DNA of 64,000 bases from an uncultured Bacteroidota bacterium. Lineage in GTDB: Bacteria > Bacteroidota > Bacteroidia > Chitinophagales > Chitinophagaceae. The position numbers and the translations under genes are program-made. Positions 51,706-60,077 of this stretch are shown here, one piece after another (position 1 is the first letter of the stretch; each line of letters starts with the position of its first letter). The notes below the pieces were generated by a model. It saw only the letters and a program-made list of their open reading frames with translations, searched no databases and was not told the DNA's origin. The stretch covers positions 1-64,000 of the forward strand of contig CAIRYK010000041.1 of NCBI GenBank assembly GCA_903882805.1, in the 5' to 3' direction.

Positions 51706-51713
51706 TAAATTTG
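51706..51713 (+). promoter_or_regulatory. -7 box TAAATTTG before plsY
   Basis: TAAATTTG matches TAnnTTTG exactly, 23 nt before the plsY ATG. plsY may therefore be transcribed independently of prmA. Confidence 0.45.
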
Positions 51714-51736
51714 TTTTTCTCAATAACGCAGAAGTA

Positions 51737-52366
51737 ATGACGATAGCGATAATACTTGTTTTAGCATATTTAATCGGATCTGTTCCCACAGCTGTATGGG
51801 TGAGCCGAATTGTGTTTGGAATTGATATCAGAGAACATGGTAGCGGAAATGCAGGCGCTACAAATGCATTCAGAATATTAGGTAAAAAAGCTGGTAGCGG
51901 AGTAATGTTGGTTGACATGATGAAAGGTTTCCTTGCGGTTAAACTTGCTCTTTTTTCACCATTTCTAGTTAATAGCGAGCCTTTTGTGAACCTTCAAATA
52001 TTTTTAGGTCTTTCTGCTGTTGTAGGTCATATTTTTCCAATATGGGCGGATTTTCGTGGGGGTAAAGGAATTGCAACATTATTTGGTATGATTTTGTCTA
52101 TTCAGCCAATAGTGGCGGTTAGCTTGGTGGCTGTTTTTTTGCTTATGCTTATGCTTACCAGGTACGTATCACTTAGTTCGATCACTGCAAGTATTGCATT
52201 TCCGTTACTTATACTTTTTATTTTCAACGCTCACGAGCTGAGTTATCGTTTATTTGCAATTGCTACTGCATTTTTGGTTGTTTTAACCCATCACAAGAAT
52301 ATAAGCAGATTACTAACGGGTAACGAGAACAAAGTTCCAATATTCAGAAAAAGGAATAGCGGATAG
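51737..52366 (+). CDS. plsY: Acyl-phosphate:glycerol-3-phosphate acyltransferase
   Basis: 209 aa with about five membrane helices. The three PlsY loop motifs are present: GSVPTAVWVSR, REHGSGNAGATNAFRILGKKAG and WADFRGGKGIATLFG. It moves the acyl group from acyl-phosphate to glycerol-3-phosphate, the first step of phospholipid synthesis, with PlsX supplying the donor. A methyltransferase gene follows after 19 nt. Confidence 0.94.
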   Translation: MTIAIILVLAYLIGSVPTAVWVSRIVFGIDIREHGSGNAGATNAFRILGKKAGSGVMLVDMMKGFLAVKLALFSPFLVNSEPFVNLQIFLGLSAVVGHIFPIWADFRGGKGIATLFGMILSIQPIVAVSLVAVFLLMLMLTRYVSLSSITASIAFPLLILFIFNAHELSYRLFAIATAFLVVLTHHKNISRLLTGNENKVPIFRKRNSG

Positions 52367-52385
52367 ATAGCGCCATTAGCTGCTA

Positions 52386-53105
52386 TTGTTATTAATTTGG
52401 TTGATTTATTGCTACCCAGGTAGTTTACCTTATCGCTCAAAAATTTGTTTAGCCATTAATATCCCCTTTTACAAACGTCTGTTCAGTTATGTTTATCCTT
52501 TGTCATTAAGGAAAACCAGTAGCGCAATAAATCCCCATTTAGAGTTACTGCTTTACAGAAATCAAATACAGTTAGCCACACCAGATGCATTTTATTCGGA
52601 CGGTGTGCGCTATGAGCCAGCTGTTGCGGCAGTAAAACATCTTAAATCATTTCTTCCCGGAGTAAAGAATGCTTTGGTATTGGGTACAGGCATTGGTAGC
52701 TTGGTCAGGGTCATGGCTGCTAACAACTACAAACCTGCGTACGATCTTGTAGAACTTGACGAGGTGGTGCTTGAAATGGCGATGGAGTTGCTAAGCGACA
52801 TTAGTGATTTGAAGATTAATCCTATTTGTACTGATGCTGAAAAATACCTAAAGAGGAACAACCGGAAATACGAATTTATTTTTATTGACATTTTTAATGG
52901 TAGGGTAGTACCTGATTTTGTATCGCAGCCATTATTTCTTTCAGCATGTTTCAGCGCACTTGCACCCGCAGGTTGCGTTGCATTCAATTATATCGTCAAT
53001 GATAACAGTATTTGGAATCAGACAGTTACTAATTTTTCTGCTGTTTTTGCCAATTATACCATTCTCGATTTGGGGATAAATAAGATACTTATAGGCAGGA
53101 AATAA
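52386..53105 (+). CDS. Spermidine-synthase-like class I methyltransferase-fold protein
   Basis: 239 aa if started at the TTG at 52386. There is no in-frame ATG before the core, so the true start may be this TTG or another non-ATG codon up to about 52450. The Rossmann core has NALVLGTGIGSLVRVMAANN (cofactor loop), YDLVELDEVVLEMAMEL (acidic motif II), CTDAEKYLKRNNRKYEFIFIDIFNG and AFNYIVN. This resembles spermidine synthases without the N-terminal beta domain, a form common in bacteria and often not making spermidine. It is 19 nt after plsY and probably cotranscribed. Confidence 0.7.
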   Translation: MLLIWLIYCYPGSLPYRSKICLAINIPFYKRLFSYVYPLSLRKTSSAINPHLELLLYRNQIQLATPDAFYSDGVRYEPAVAAVKHLKSFLPGVKNALVLGTGIGSLVRVMAANNYKPAYDLVELDEVVLEMAMELLSDISDLKINPICTDAEKYLKRNNRKYEFIFIDIFNGRVVPDFVSQPLFLSACFSALAPAGCVAFNYIVNDNSIWNQTVTNFSAVFANYTILDLGINKILIGRK

Positions 53106-53371
53106 TTCATTGCTAATCAGTTTTTCGTTCTCAAGACGAGGATATTAACACTATCAACCTGCGTTTTCCACATTATTCATTATATTTTCTTGCTCACGAT
53201 GCAATCCGCTAAAAATTTTTGTAAAAAATAATCTTTTTATAACAAAATGTTATACCTTAGACTTGTGTTTTTACGGGAATACAACAAGAAACGGCTAGTT
53301 TTATTAGTCGTTGACTAATTGTTTTTTAGGAAACACAACAGACATTGCGAACTTATTTTAAAAACAACGGT

Positions 53372-56300
53372 ATGAAAAAAGTTTACTTCCTCCTATTAAT
53401 GCTTTGCCTGAGTGTCGCAGGCCGTAGTCAGACAGCTGCGTCTTACACCTTTACCCGATCGACCGGTACTTATACCAGTATCGCTGGAGGTCCCGGAACA
53501 ACTGCTGTGAGTGGTTGGACCAGCGTAGATGACGGATATGTAGGTTCTATTCCAATTGGATTTACTTTTACTTTTTGCGGAGTAGGTAGAACGACTCTTT
53601 CTGCCTGTTCGAATGGATGGTTGAGTTTGACAAACTATCTGGGTGCAAACTACCCAGGGTCGCCCGGTGCAATTGGTAGCCAAGGTTGGCTATTTGCTCT
53701 ATGGCACGATGCTTACGGTGCGAGTCCTTCGCAAGCATACTACCAAACCAGTGGTACAGCGCCTAATAGGGTGTTTACTTTTGAATGGCAGAACTGGAGT
53801 TCATGCTGTAGTTATGGCCCAATGATGAACGTTCAAATTAAGCTGCTCGAAAATGGTAACATCATACAAATGTGTTACGGAACTTATGCGAGCACACCTT
53901 CGGTGAGCATTGGTATTGCAAATAGCTCATCGGATTATCAAACGCTTACTGGATCGTCGTCAACAACTTGTTCATCTTCAAGTTGGTCGTATACAACATT
54001 GCCTTCCAACGGCTCAATTTTGCAATGGGCTTTGCAATGCGGCACAATAGTTCCCGGCGCTGTTTCTGCTACGGTAACCAACGATTGCGCTGGTTTTGCT
54101 TCTACACTTAACCTTACTGGCGCTTCTGGCGAACCAGGTATTAGTTATCAGTGGCAATCTTCTCCAGACAGTATCACATGGTCAAATGTATCTGGAGCTA
54201 CTACCGCTACCTATTCTACAACCGTTAACTCAACAGTATTTTATCGTAACCGTCTGGGTTGTAGCTTTACAAGTACCAATGCAAACACTGCAGGTCGTAA
54301 GCTTACTAATAATACTCCTGGCGTTATCGGCGGAGCGAACGCTGTTTGTATTAATGCAACTACGCCTTTTACCAATACTACTCTTGGTGGCGACTGGGTA
54401 TCTACTGCCCCTGCTATTGCCACAGTAGGAACTACGGGTTTAGTTCAGGGTATATCTCAAGGCACAGCAATTATCTCCTATACCTCACTCGGTTGCTCTG
54501 TATCAAAGACCGTTGCTGTTAATCCGCTTCCGAGTGTATTCAATGTAGCTGGCGGAGGTTCATATTGTTTAGGCGGGGCCGGCGTAAACGTTACGCTTAG
54601 TAATTCAGCTACAGGATTTGAGTATCAGTTATATAATGGAAGCACGCCAACAGGATCGCCCATCGCAGGTCTGACTGGTAGTGCCCGCACATTTGGTCCG
54701 TTGCCGGTTGCTGGTACTTATACTGTTACTGCTCGTAATACTACTACAGGTTGCTTGCGCGACATGAACGGAAACGCAACTGTTGTTGTTAATCCAGTGC
54801 CTGGCGTTACAAACGGTCCACTTACGATTTGTCAAGGTTTAACCGGTTTGTTCCTAAATCCAGTGGCAGGTGGTACTTGGAGCAGTAGTAATACTGCAAT
54901 TGCTACCGCTAATCCTGCTACCGGAGTCGTAACCGGCGTTTCGGGCGGTATTGCTACCATTACTTACACTTTGCCAGCAGGTTGCTATGTTACTAAGGAT
55001 GTTACTATTAATCCTGCAGTTCCAGCTATTGGCGGTGTTGCCAATGTGTGCGCGGGATTGTCAACTACACTCACCAATGCTGTTTCAGGCGGCGTATGGA
55101 GCTCAAGTACACCTGCTGTCGCTACTATCGGCTCTGTGTCCGGCTCAGTTTCTGGTGTTATGGCTGGCGCAACAACTATGACCTATACATTAGGAACAGG
55201 TTGTCTGAACACTGTAGCATTTACCGTTAACCCATTGCCTGCTGCTATAACTGGCTCTACTAACTTCTGTTTAGGCGGAACAACTACGCTTGGCAATACG
55301 AGCGCCGGCGGTACATGGAGCAGCAGCGATATTTCTATTGCAACTGCAGGGCTGTCTACAGGCGTTATTTCAGGAATAACTGCAGGCGCTACTAATGTTA
55401 TCTATACATTGCCTACTGGTTGTGTTCAGTCTACACTTGTAAATGTTACTCCTTTGCCTCAGGTATATAATGTTACTGGCGGCGGTGGATATTGCTTAGG
55501 CGGAACACCTCCTCATGTATTTCTGAGTTTTTCTAATCCTGGCATAAGCTATCAGCTTCGTAAAGACGGCGTAGCTACCGGTATACCACAGGCAGGTACT
55601 GGAGCAATGCTCGACTTTGGTGAGCAACCAGCAGTTGGAGTTTATACAATAGTAGCAACAAACACTACTTCGTCTTGTACAAACAACATGGCTGGCAGCG
55701 TTACAATATCTATCAATCCATTACCTGCACCTCAAACTGTTTCTGGAACAGGCAACTATTGTGAAGGCGGTACAGGTCGCAATGTTTATCTAGATGCATC
55801 TGTTTCTGGTATTTCTTATCAGTTGTATAACGGTTTGTCAACAGTAGGCGCTGCTATGGCAGGAACAGGATTAAGCATTGATTTTGGCGCGCAAACAACA
55901 CCTGGTGCATATACCGTTGTAGCAACTAACACAACTACTGGTTGTACAAATAATATGACAGGTAGCGCAGTAATAGGTATTAACTATTTGCCAACAGGAT
56001 ATGCTGTTACCGGCGGTGGTAGCTACTGCAGCGGCGGTAGCGGTGTATCTGTAATATTGAATGGTTCTGACAATGCAATTTCTTATCAGCTTTATAAAGA
56101 CGGTTCAACTGTTGGCGCACCAATTATAGGCGTTACAGGTCCTGTTGATTTTGGTTTGAAAACAGCTACTGGTTCTTACAACGTAATAGCAACAAATACG
56201 TCTACTGGTTGCGTTAAAACAATGGATGGTAGTGTAGCAATATCTATCAATCCACTTCCTGCAGCTGTTGCTGTTACTGGCGGCGGTAACTTTTGTGTTG

Positions 56301-58681
56301 GCGGCTTGGGCGTGAACGTTGGTACAGGTTTTTCAAATTCCGGTATCAACTACAACTTGTATAGAGACCTTGTAAACTTGGGCATCACATTGCCTGGCAC
56401 AGGAGCTGCTCTTGATTTTGGATTACAGACTACACCTGGCACTTACACAATTGTGGCCGAAAATGCAATTACTCACTGTACAGCTGATATGACAGGTAGC
56501 GCAGTAGTAGGTACTACACCATTACCTACTACATATGTGGTAACAGGCGGCGGTAGCTACTGTAGCGGTGGCAACGGTGTTCGTATCGGTCTCAGAGCGT
56601 CTAACCCAGGAATCAGCTATCAGTTGTATAACGGCACTTTGCCAGTTGGTTCAAGTGTTGCCGGTACAGGTTCACCATTAGATTTTGGTTTGCATACAAC
56701 ACCAGGCACATACACAGTAATGGCAACAAACAGCACAACATTGTGTTCATCTGAAATGATCGGTTCTGCTACTGTGAGTATAAATCCAGTTCCTAATATT
56801 TATTCAGTATCAGGCGGCGGCGCATATTGTTCTGGCGGCGCTGGTAGCAGAGTAGGACTTAGCAATTCACAGTCAGGTATCTCTTATCAGTTGTTGCGCG
56901 ACGGTAGTTCTTTGGGATTGCCTTTGAGCGGCATCGATACAGTTCTTGATTTTGGTTTTAAAACATTGGCTGGAGATTATACGGTAAAAGCAGTAAACAA
57001 CACAACTGGTTGCTCTAGCAATATGTCAGGAACTGCTACAATAGCAATCAACCCATTGCCTACAGCGTTTACAGTAACAGGCGGTGGTTCTTATTGCTCT
57101 ACAGATGCTGGTTTATCAGTTGGTCTTTCTGGTTCTGCTACAGGTGTTGAATATCAACTTTGGAATTCATCTGGAGCAGTTGGTAGCCCATTGTTAGGAA
57201 CAGGTGGTTCACTTGATTTTGGATTACAAACTGCAGGTGGAATTTATACTGTAACTGCCTTAAACACTACTACGCTTTGCTCTAATAACATGGCTGGCAG
57301 CACAATGATAATAGTAAATGCAGCGCCTGCAGCTCATATTGTAACTGGAGGCGGCGCATATTGCGCAGGTGGTACAGGATCTGTAATAGGTATTGATGGT
57401 TCAGATATTGCTATTGATTATCAGCTTTACAATGGTACATCACCAGTTGGTTTGGCTTGGCATGGCACTGGCGCTCCAATTGCAATGGGTTCATATGCAG
57501 TTCCAGGTACTTACACAGTTCGCGCATCAAACATTGTTACGACATGCGGCAGTGGAATGACCGGTACTGCTACAGTATCTATCAATCCTTTGGTTACACC
57601 ATCTGTTAGCATTTCTTCTGTTGGCGGTCTTAACTCGTGCGCAAGCGCAGTTAAAATTCTGAACGCTACTCCAGTTAACGGCGGAACTACACCAGCTTAT
57701 GTTTGGAATGTTAATGGCATCGATATTACAGGCAGCGATACAGCAGATTACGCTTATGTACCTGTAAACGGTGACATAGTAAAAGTAACAATGACATCAA
57801 ATGCAGTTTGTCCAACGGCTACAACTGCAACTTCAGAAGTTGTGTTAGGCGTTCTTGCTAACGGTACTCCTACAATATCTATCTCTGCCAACACTGCCGA
57901 TACTGTGTGTGCCGGTACTGCAGTTACGTTCACAGCAGCATCTACATTTGGCGGCTTGACTCCTAACTATACCTGGTATAAGAACGGTGTTGAAATAGGA
58001 AGAGGTTCATGGGTAGTAACTAATCCTTTTACAGGCGACAGAATTATCTGTGGTATGCGTAGCGATTATACTTGCAGAACTACTGATAGTGCAACAAGCA
58101 ATCAAAAAGTAATGGCGAACATTGTTGTTCCAACTCCGGTTGTTACAATCACGGCTAGTCCAGTTGTTGTGGGTCTCGGCTTATACGATACGCTTCGTGC
58201 TACTGTTGTAAACGGAGGCTCTACTCCATCTTTCCAATGGGTAGTAAATGGAAGTATTGTTCCAAGCGCTACTTCATCTACTTTCATTAGCAATCATTTC
58301 TCTAATAGAGATTCAGTAGCTTGTATGGTAATGAGCAGCCACGTTTGCGGCGGCGTTGCAGGTTCAGGTCACATAATTGTTCGTGTTAGAAATGTAGGTG
58401 TTGATGATGTTACTAAGAACAACAACATAGCAGTAATGCCTAACCCAAGCAATGGATCATTTGTTGTGAAAGGTACATTTGGCTCAATTGACAATCAGCA
58501 GGTAACTATCGAGGTTACAAATATGCTTGGTCAGGTTGTGTACAATACGAAAGCAAATGTTCAGAACGGCGTTATCAATGAGAAAGTACAGTTGAGCAAT
58601 AATATTGCTGCTGGTATGTATATGCTCAATCTTCGTTCTGAAACTGAGAATGCAGTATTCCATATCATGGTTCAACAATAG
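53372..58681 (+). CDS. Giant repeat-rich T9SS-sorted surface protein (1769 aa)
   Basis: Signal peptide from the ATG at 53372 (MKKVYFLLLMLCLSVAGRSQ). An N-terminal domain of about 220 residues (TFTRSTGTYTSIAGGPG ... ILQWALQCG) comes first, then an Ig-like segment. Four copies of a roughly 73-aa module with two Cys follow (one near 54318-54532, three at about 54793-55454). A different roughly 89-aa module, marked VTGGGSYC and FG..T..G.YTV.A.N.TT.C, occurs once near 54538 and then eight times in tandem to 57592. Further Ig-like segments and a type A T9SS sorting domain (AVMPNPSNGSFVVKG ... GMYMLNLRSE) end the protein. It is probably an adhesin or filament at the cell surface. The ligand is unknown. 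Confidence 0.88.
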   Translation: MKKVYFLLLMLCLSVAGRSQTAASYTFTRSTGTYTSIAGGPGTTAVSGWTSVDDGYVGSIPIGFTFTFCGVGRTTLSACSNGWLSLTNYLGANYPGSPGAIGSQGWLFALWHDAYGASPSQAYYQTSGTAPNRVFTFEWQNWSSCCSYGPMMNVQIKLLENGNIIQMCYGTYASTPSVSIGIANSSSDYQTLTGSSSTTCSSSSWSYTTLPSNGSILQWALQCGTIVPGAVSATVTNDCAGFASTLNLTGASGEPGISYQWQSSPDSITWSNVSGATTATYSTTVNSTVFYRNRLGCSFTSTNANTAGRKLTNNTPGVIGGANAVCINATTPFTNTTLGGDWVSTAPAIATVGTTGLVQGISQGTAIISYTSLGCSVSKTVAVNPLPSVFNVAGGGSYCLGGAGVNVTLSNSATGFEYQLYNGSTPTGSPIAGLTGSARTFGPLPVAGTYTVTARNTTTGCLRDMNGNATVVVNPVPGVTNGPLTICQGLTGLFLNPVAGGTWSSSNTAIATANPATGVVTGVSGGIATITYTLPAGCYVTKDVTINPAVPAIGGVANVCAGLSTTLTNAVSGGVWSSSTPAVATIGSVSGSVSGVMAGATTMTYTLGTGCLNTVAFTVNPLPAAITGSTNFCLGGTTTLGNTSAGGTWSSSDISIATAGLSTGVISGITAGATNVIYTLPTGCVQSTLVNVTPLPQVYNVTGGGGYCLGGTPPHVFLSFSNPGISYQLRKDGVATGIPQAGTGAMLDFGEQPAVGVYTIVATNTTSSCTNNMAGSVTISINPLPAPQTVSGTGNYCEGGTGRNVYLDASVSGISYQLYNGLSTVGAAMAGTGLSIDFGAQTTPGAYTVVATNTTTGCTNNMTGSAVIGINYLPTGYAVTGGGSYCSGGSGVSVILNGSDNAISYQLYKDGSTVGAPIIGVTGPVDFGLKTATGSYNVIATNTSTGCVKTMDGSVAISINPLPAAVAVTGGGNFCVGGLGVNVGTGFSNSGINYNLYRDLVNLGITLPGTGAALDFGLQTTPGTYTIVAENAITHCTADMTGSAVVGTTPLPTTYVVTGGGSYCSGGNGVRIGLRASNPGISYQLYNGTLPVGSSVAGTGSPLDFGLHTTPGTYTVMATNSTTLCSSEMIGSATVSINPVPNIYSVSGGGAYCSGGAGSRVGLSNSQSGISYQLLRDGSSLGLPLSGIDTVLDFGFKTLAGDYTVKAVNNTTGCSSNMSGTATIAINPLPTAFTVTGGGSYCSTDAGLSVGLSGSATGVEYQLWNSSGAVGSPLLGTGGSLDFGLQTAGGIYTVTALNTTTLCSNNMAGSTMIIVNAAPAAHIVTGGGAYCAGGTGSVIGIDGSDIAIDYQLYNGTSPVGLAWHGTGAPIAMGSYAVPGTYTVRASNIVTTCGSGMTGTATVSINPLVTPSVSISSVGGLNSCASAVKILNATPVNGGTTPAYVWNVNGIDITGSDTADYAYVPVNGDIVKVTMTSNAVCPTATTATSEVVLGVLANGTPTISISANTADTVCAGTAVTFTAASTFGGLTPNYTWYKNGVEIGRGSWVVTNPFTGDRIICGMRSDYTCRTTDSATSNQKVMANIVVPTPVVTITASPVVVGLGLYDTLRATVVNGGSTPSFQWVVNGSIVPSATSSTFISNHFSNRDSVACMVMSSHVCGGVAGSGHIIVRVRNVGVDDVTKNNNIAVMPNPSNGSFVVKGTFGSIDNQQVTIEVTNMLGQVVYNTKANVQNGVINEKVQLSNNIAAGMYMLNLRSETENAVFHIMVQQ
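54318..55454 (+). repeat. Four copies of the 73-aa Big2-like module
   Basis: Copies begin near 54318, 54793, 55021 and 55237. Each carries C-x-G near the start, GG-x-W-S-S, then ATIG-x-x-x-G-x-V-x-GV and ITYTL-x-x-GC. The first copy is separated from the other three by one 89-aa module (54538-54792). Copies are diverged in DNA, so these are old duplications. Confidence 0.75.
55455..57592 (+). repeat. Eight tandem copies of the 89-aa module
   Basis: Tandem units of about 267 bp start near 55455, 55729, 55990, 56259, 56525, 56793, 57060 and 57328. They share (V/A)-x-G-G-G-x-Y-C, S-x-Q-L-Y-x-(D/N)-G, a D-F-G block and the closing C-x-x-x-M-x-G. Similarity is higher between neighbours than for the Big2-like copies. 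Confidence 0.8.
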
Positions 58682-58696
58682 TATCTTAATGAATGC

Positions 58697-58739
58697 ATAT
58701 AAAGGAACTGCCCCGATATTCGGGGCAGTTCCTTTATAT
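58697..58739 (+). terminator. Terminator-like hairpin after the 1769-aa protein
   Basis: A perfect 19-bp stem (58697-58715 with 58721-58739) and a 5-nt loop start 16 nt after the stop. The tail has no clear T-run, but the stem is very stable. Confidence 0.75.
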
Positions 58740-58799
58740 GTGGTACCCAATTATTATAGAGTACTTTTCTGGTAGTTGTTTCTGTTATTTTGATGTATT

Positions 58800-59855
58800 A
58801 TGGATTTTGATGTAATTATAGTTGGGGCTGGTATTTGCGGAGTATTGCTTAGCAGAGCGTTAATTAAGGAAGGCGCCAGTGTAGTGGTTATAGATAATGG
58901 CCAGAGAAGCTCGTCAACGATGACTGCAGGTGGTATAATGAACCCTGTTACCGGTAAACGCTTGGTTACTTCCTGGTTAACTGATAGTTTATTCCCTTTC
59001 GCTAAAGCAACCTATAAGCAGATGGAAGCAGAATTGAATACGCAATTGCTTTCTGAGCTTGAGATTCTAGATTTTCATGCCGTTGCAGAACATCGTGATT
59101 TGTTTAATACCAGAGCTATTCAAGGCAATAGTTTTCTAAGTTGTATAACTGATGAAATGCAATGGCGCGAATATTTCAGGTTCAACTATGGCATTGGAAA
59201 GATTACGTCTTGTATGCTCTTGAATACGAATGTTATTATTCAGAAATGGATGGAAAAGTTGAAGACAGCACAAGTGTTTTTGGAACAGGAATTTGATTTC
59301 GGTCAATTGTCATTATCTGCCGATGGAGTGGTATATAATGGGATATCTGCGCATAAGGTGATTTTTTGCGAAGGAGCTGCTGCTGCGATCAACCCTTGGT
59401 TTGAGCGGTTGCCATGGGCTAAAGACAAGGGGGAAGCCCTTTTAGTTGAGATTAAGGATTTGCCTCGCAACCATATTTACAAACAGGGTGTAAGTATTGT
59501 ACCGTGGCGCGATGACTTGTTTTGGGTAGGCGCTTTGCACGACTGGAAGTATACAGATATGAAACCAACATATGCTTTCAGGCTGAATGTGGAGGAGCAA
59601 ATGAATAACTGGTTGAAATGCTCTTTTACAATTTTAGATCATATTGTTGCAGCCCGTCCTGCAAACATAGACAGGAAGCCATTTATTGGTTTTCATCCAG
59701 GCAATTCATCCATTGGTATTTTTAATGGTATGGGCGGAAAAGGGTTTTCCACAGCTCCATTTTTTGCAAACCAGTTTTGCAGACATATCCTAAACAATGA
59801 GCCATTAATGGCAGAAGTAAATGTAAACAGGTATGCGAGGATACTTAGCCGTTAA
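58800..59855 (+). CDS. FAD-dependent oxidoreductase (DAO family)
   Basis: 351 aa. The N-terminal Rossmann start DVIIVGAGICGVLLSRALIKEGASVVVID binds FAD, and MTAGGIMNPVTGKRLVTSW follows. The C-terminal RPANIDRKPFIGFHPGN ... IFNGMGGKGFSTAPFFANQFCRHIL is the DAO-type second FAD contact. Relatives oxidise glycine, sarcosine or D-amino acids, or act in tRNA modification (MnmC-like). The substrate here is unknown. Confidence 0.85.
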   Translation: MDFDVIIVGAGICGVLLSRALIKEGASVVVIDNGQRSSSTMTAGGIMNPVTGKRLVTSWLTDSLFPFAKATYKQMEAELNTQLLSELEILDFHAVAEHRDLFNTRAIQGNSFLSCITDEMQWREYFRFNYGIGKITSCMLLNTNVIIQKWMEKLKTAQVFLEQEFDFGQLSLSADGVVYNGISAHKVIFCEGAAAAINPWFERLPWAKDKGEALLVEIKDLPRNHIYKQGVSIVPWRDDLFWVGALHDWKYTDMKPTYAFRLNVEEQMNNWLKCSFTILDHIVAARPANIDRKPFIGFHPGNSSIGIFNGMGGKGFSTAPFFANQFCRHILNNEPLMAEVNVNRYARILSR

Positions 59856-60077
59856 AAGATATTATATGAGTATAGTATTCTATTCCAACCTGTTATACGC
59901 TTACGGTTAGTTTGTTATATAGTGAAGTAATATAAAAACATATGCGTTGTGGCGCCCATCCCTAATGTTAGTTTTATGCGTCTACAAATGTCGGTAATTG
60001 TTGTTACCAACAACCTGCTGTAAATAATTATTTATTCTATAACTTTACCACAAACCACAGTTCATAAACATACACGA
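59856..60077. other. Intergenic leader region of the giant lectin-repeat gene
   Basis: 222 nt without a gene. A TAACTTTA box at 60040-60047 lies 30 nt before the ATG at 60078 and is the likely -7 element. No operator or RNA structure is evident by eye. Confidence 0.4.
60040..60047 (+). promoter_or_regulatory. -7-like box TAACTTTA before the lectin-repeat gene
   Basis: TAACTTTA fits TAnnTTTR and would give a leader of about 24 nt. No -33 TTG is visible at normal spacing. Confidence 0.35.
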
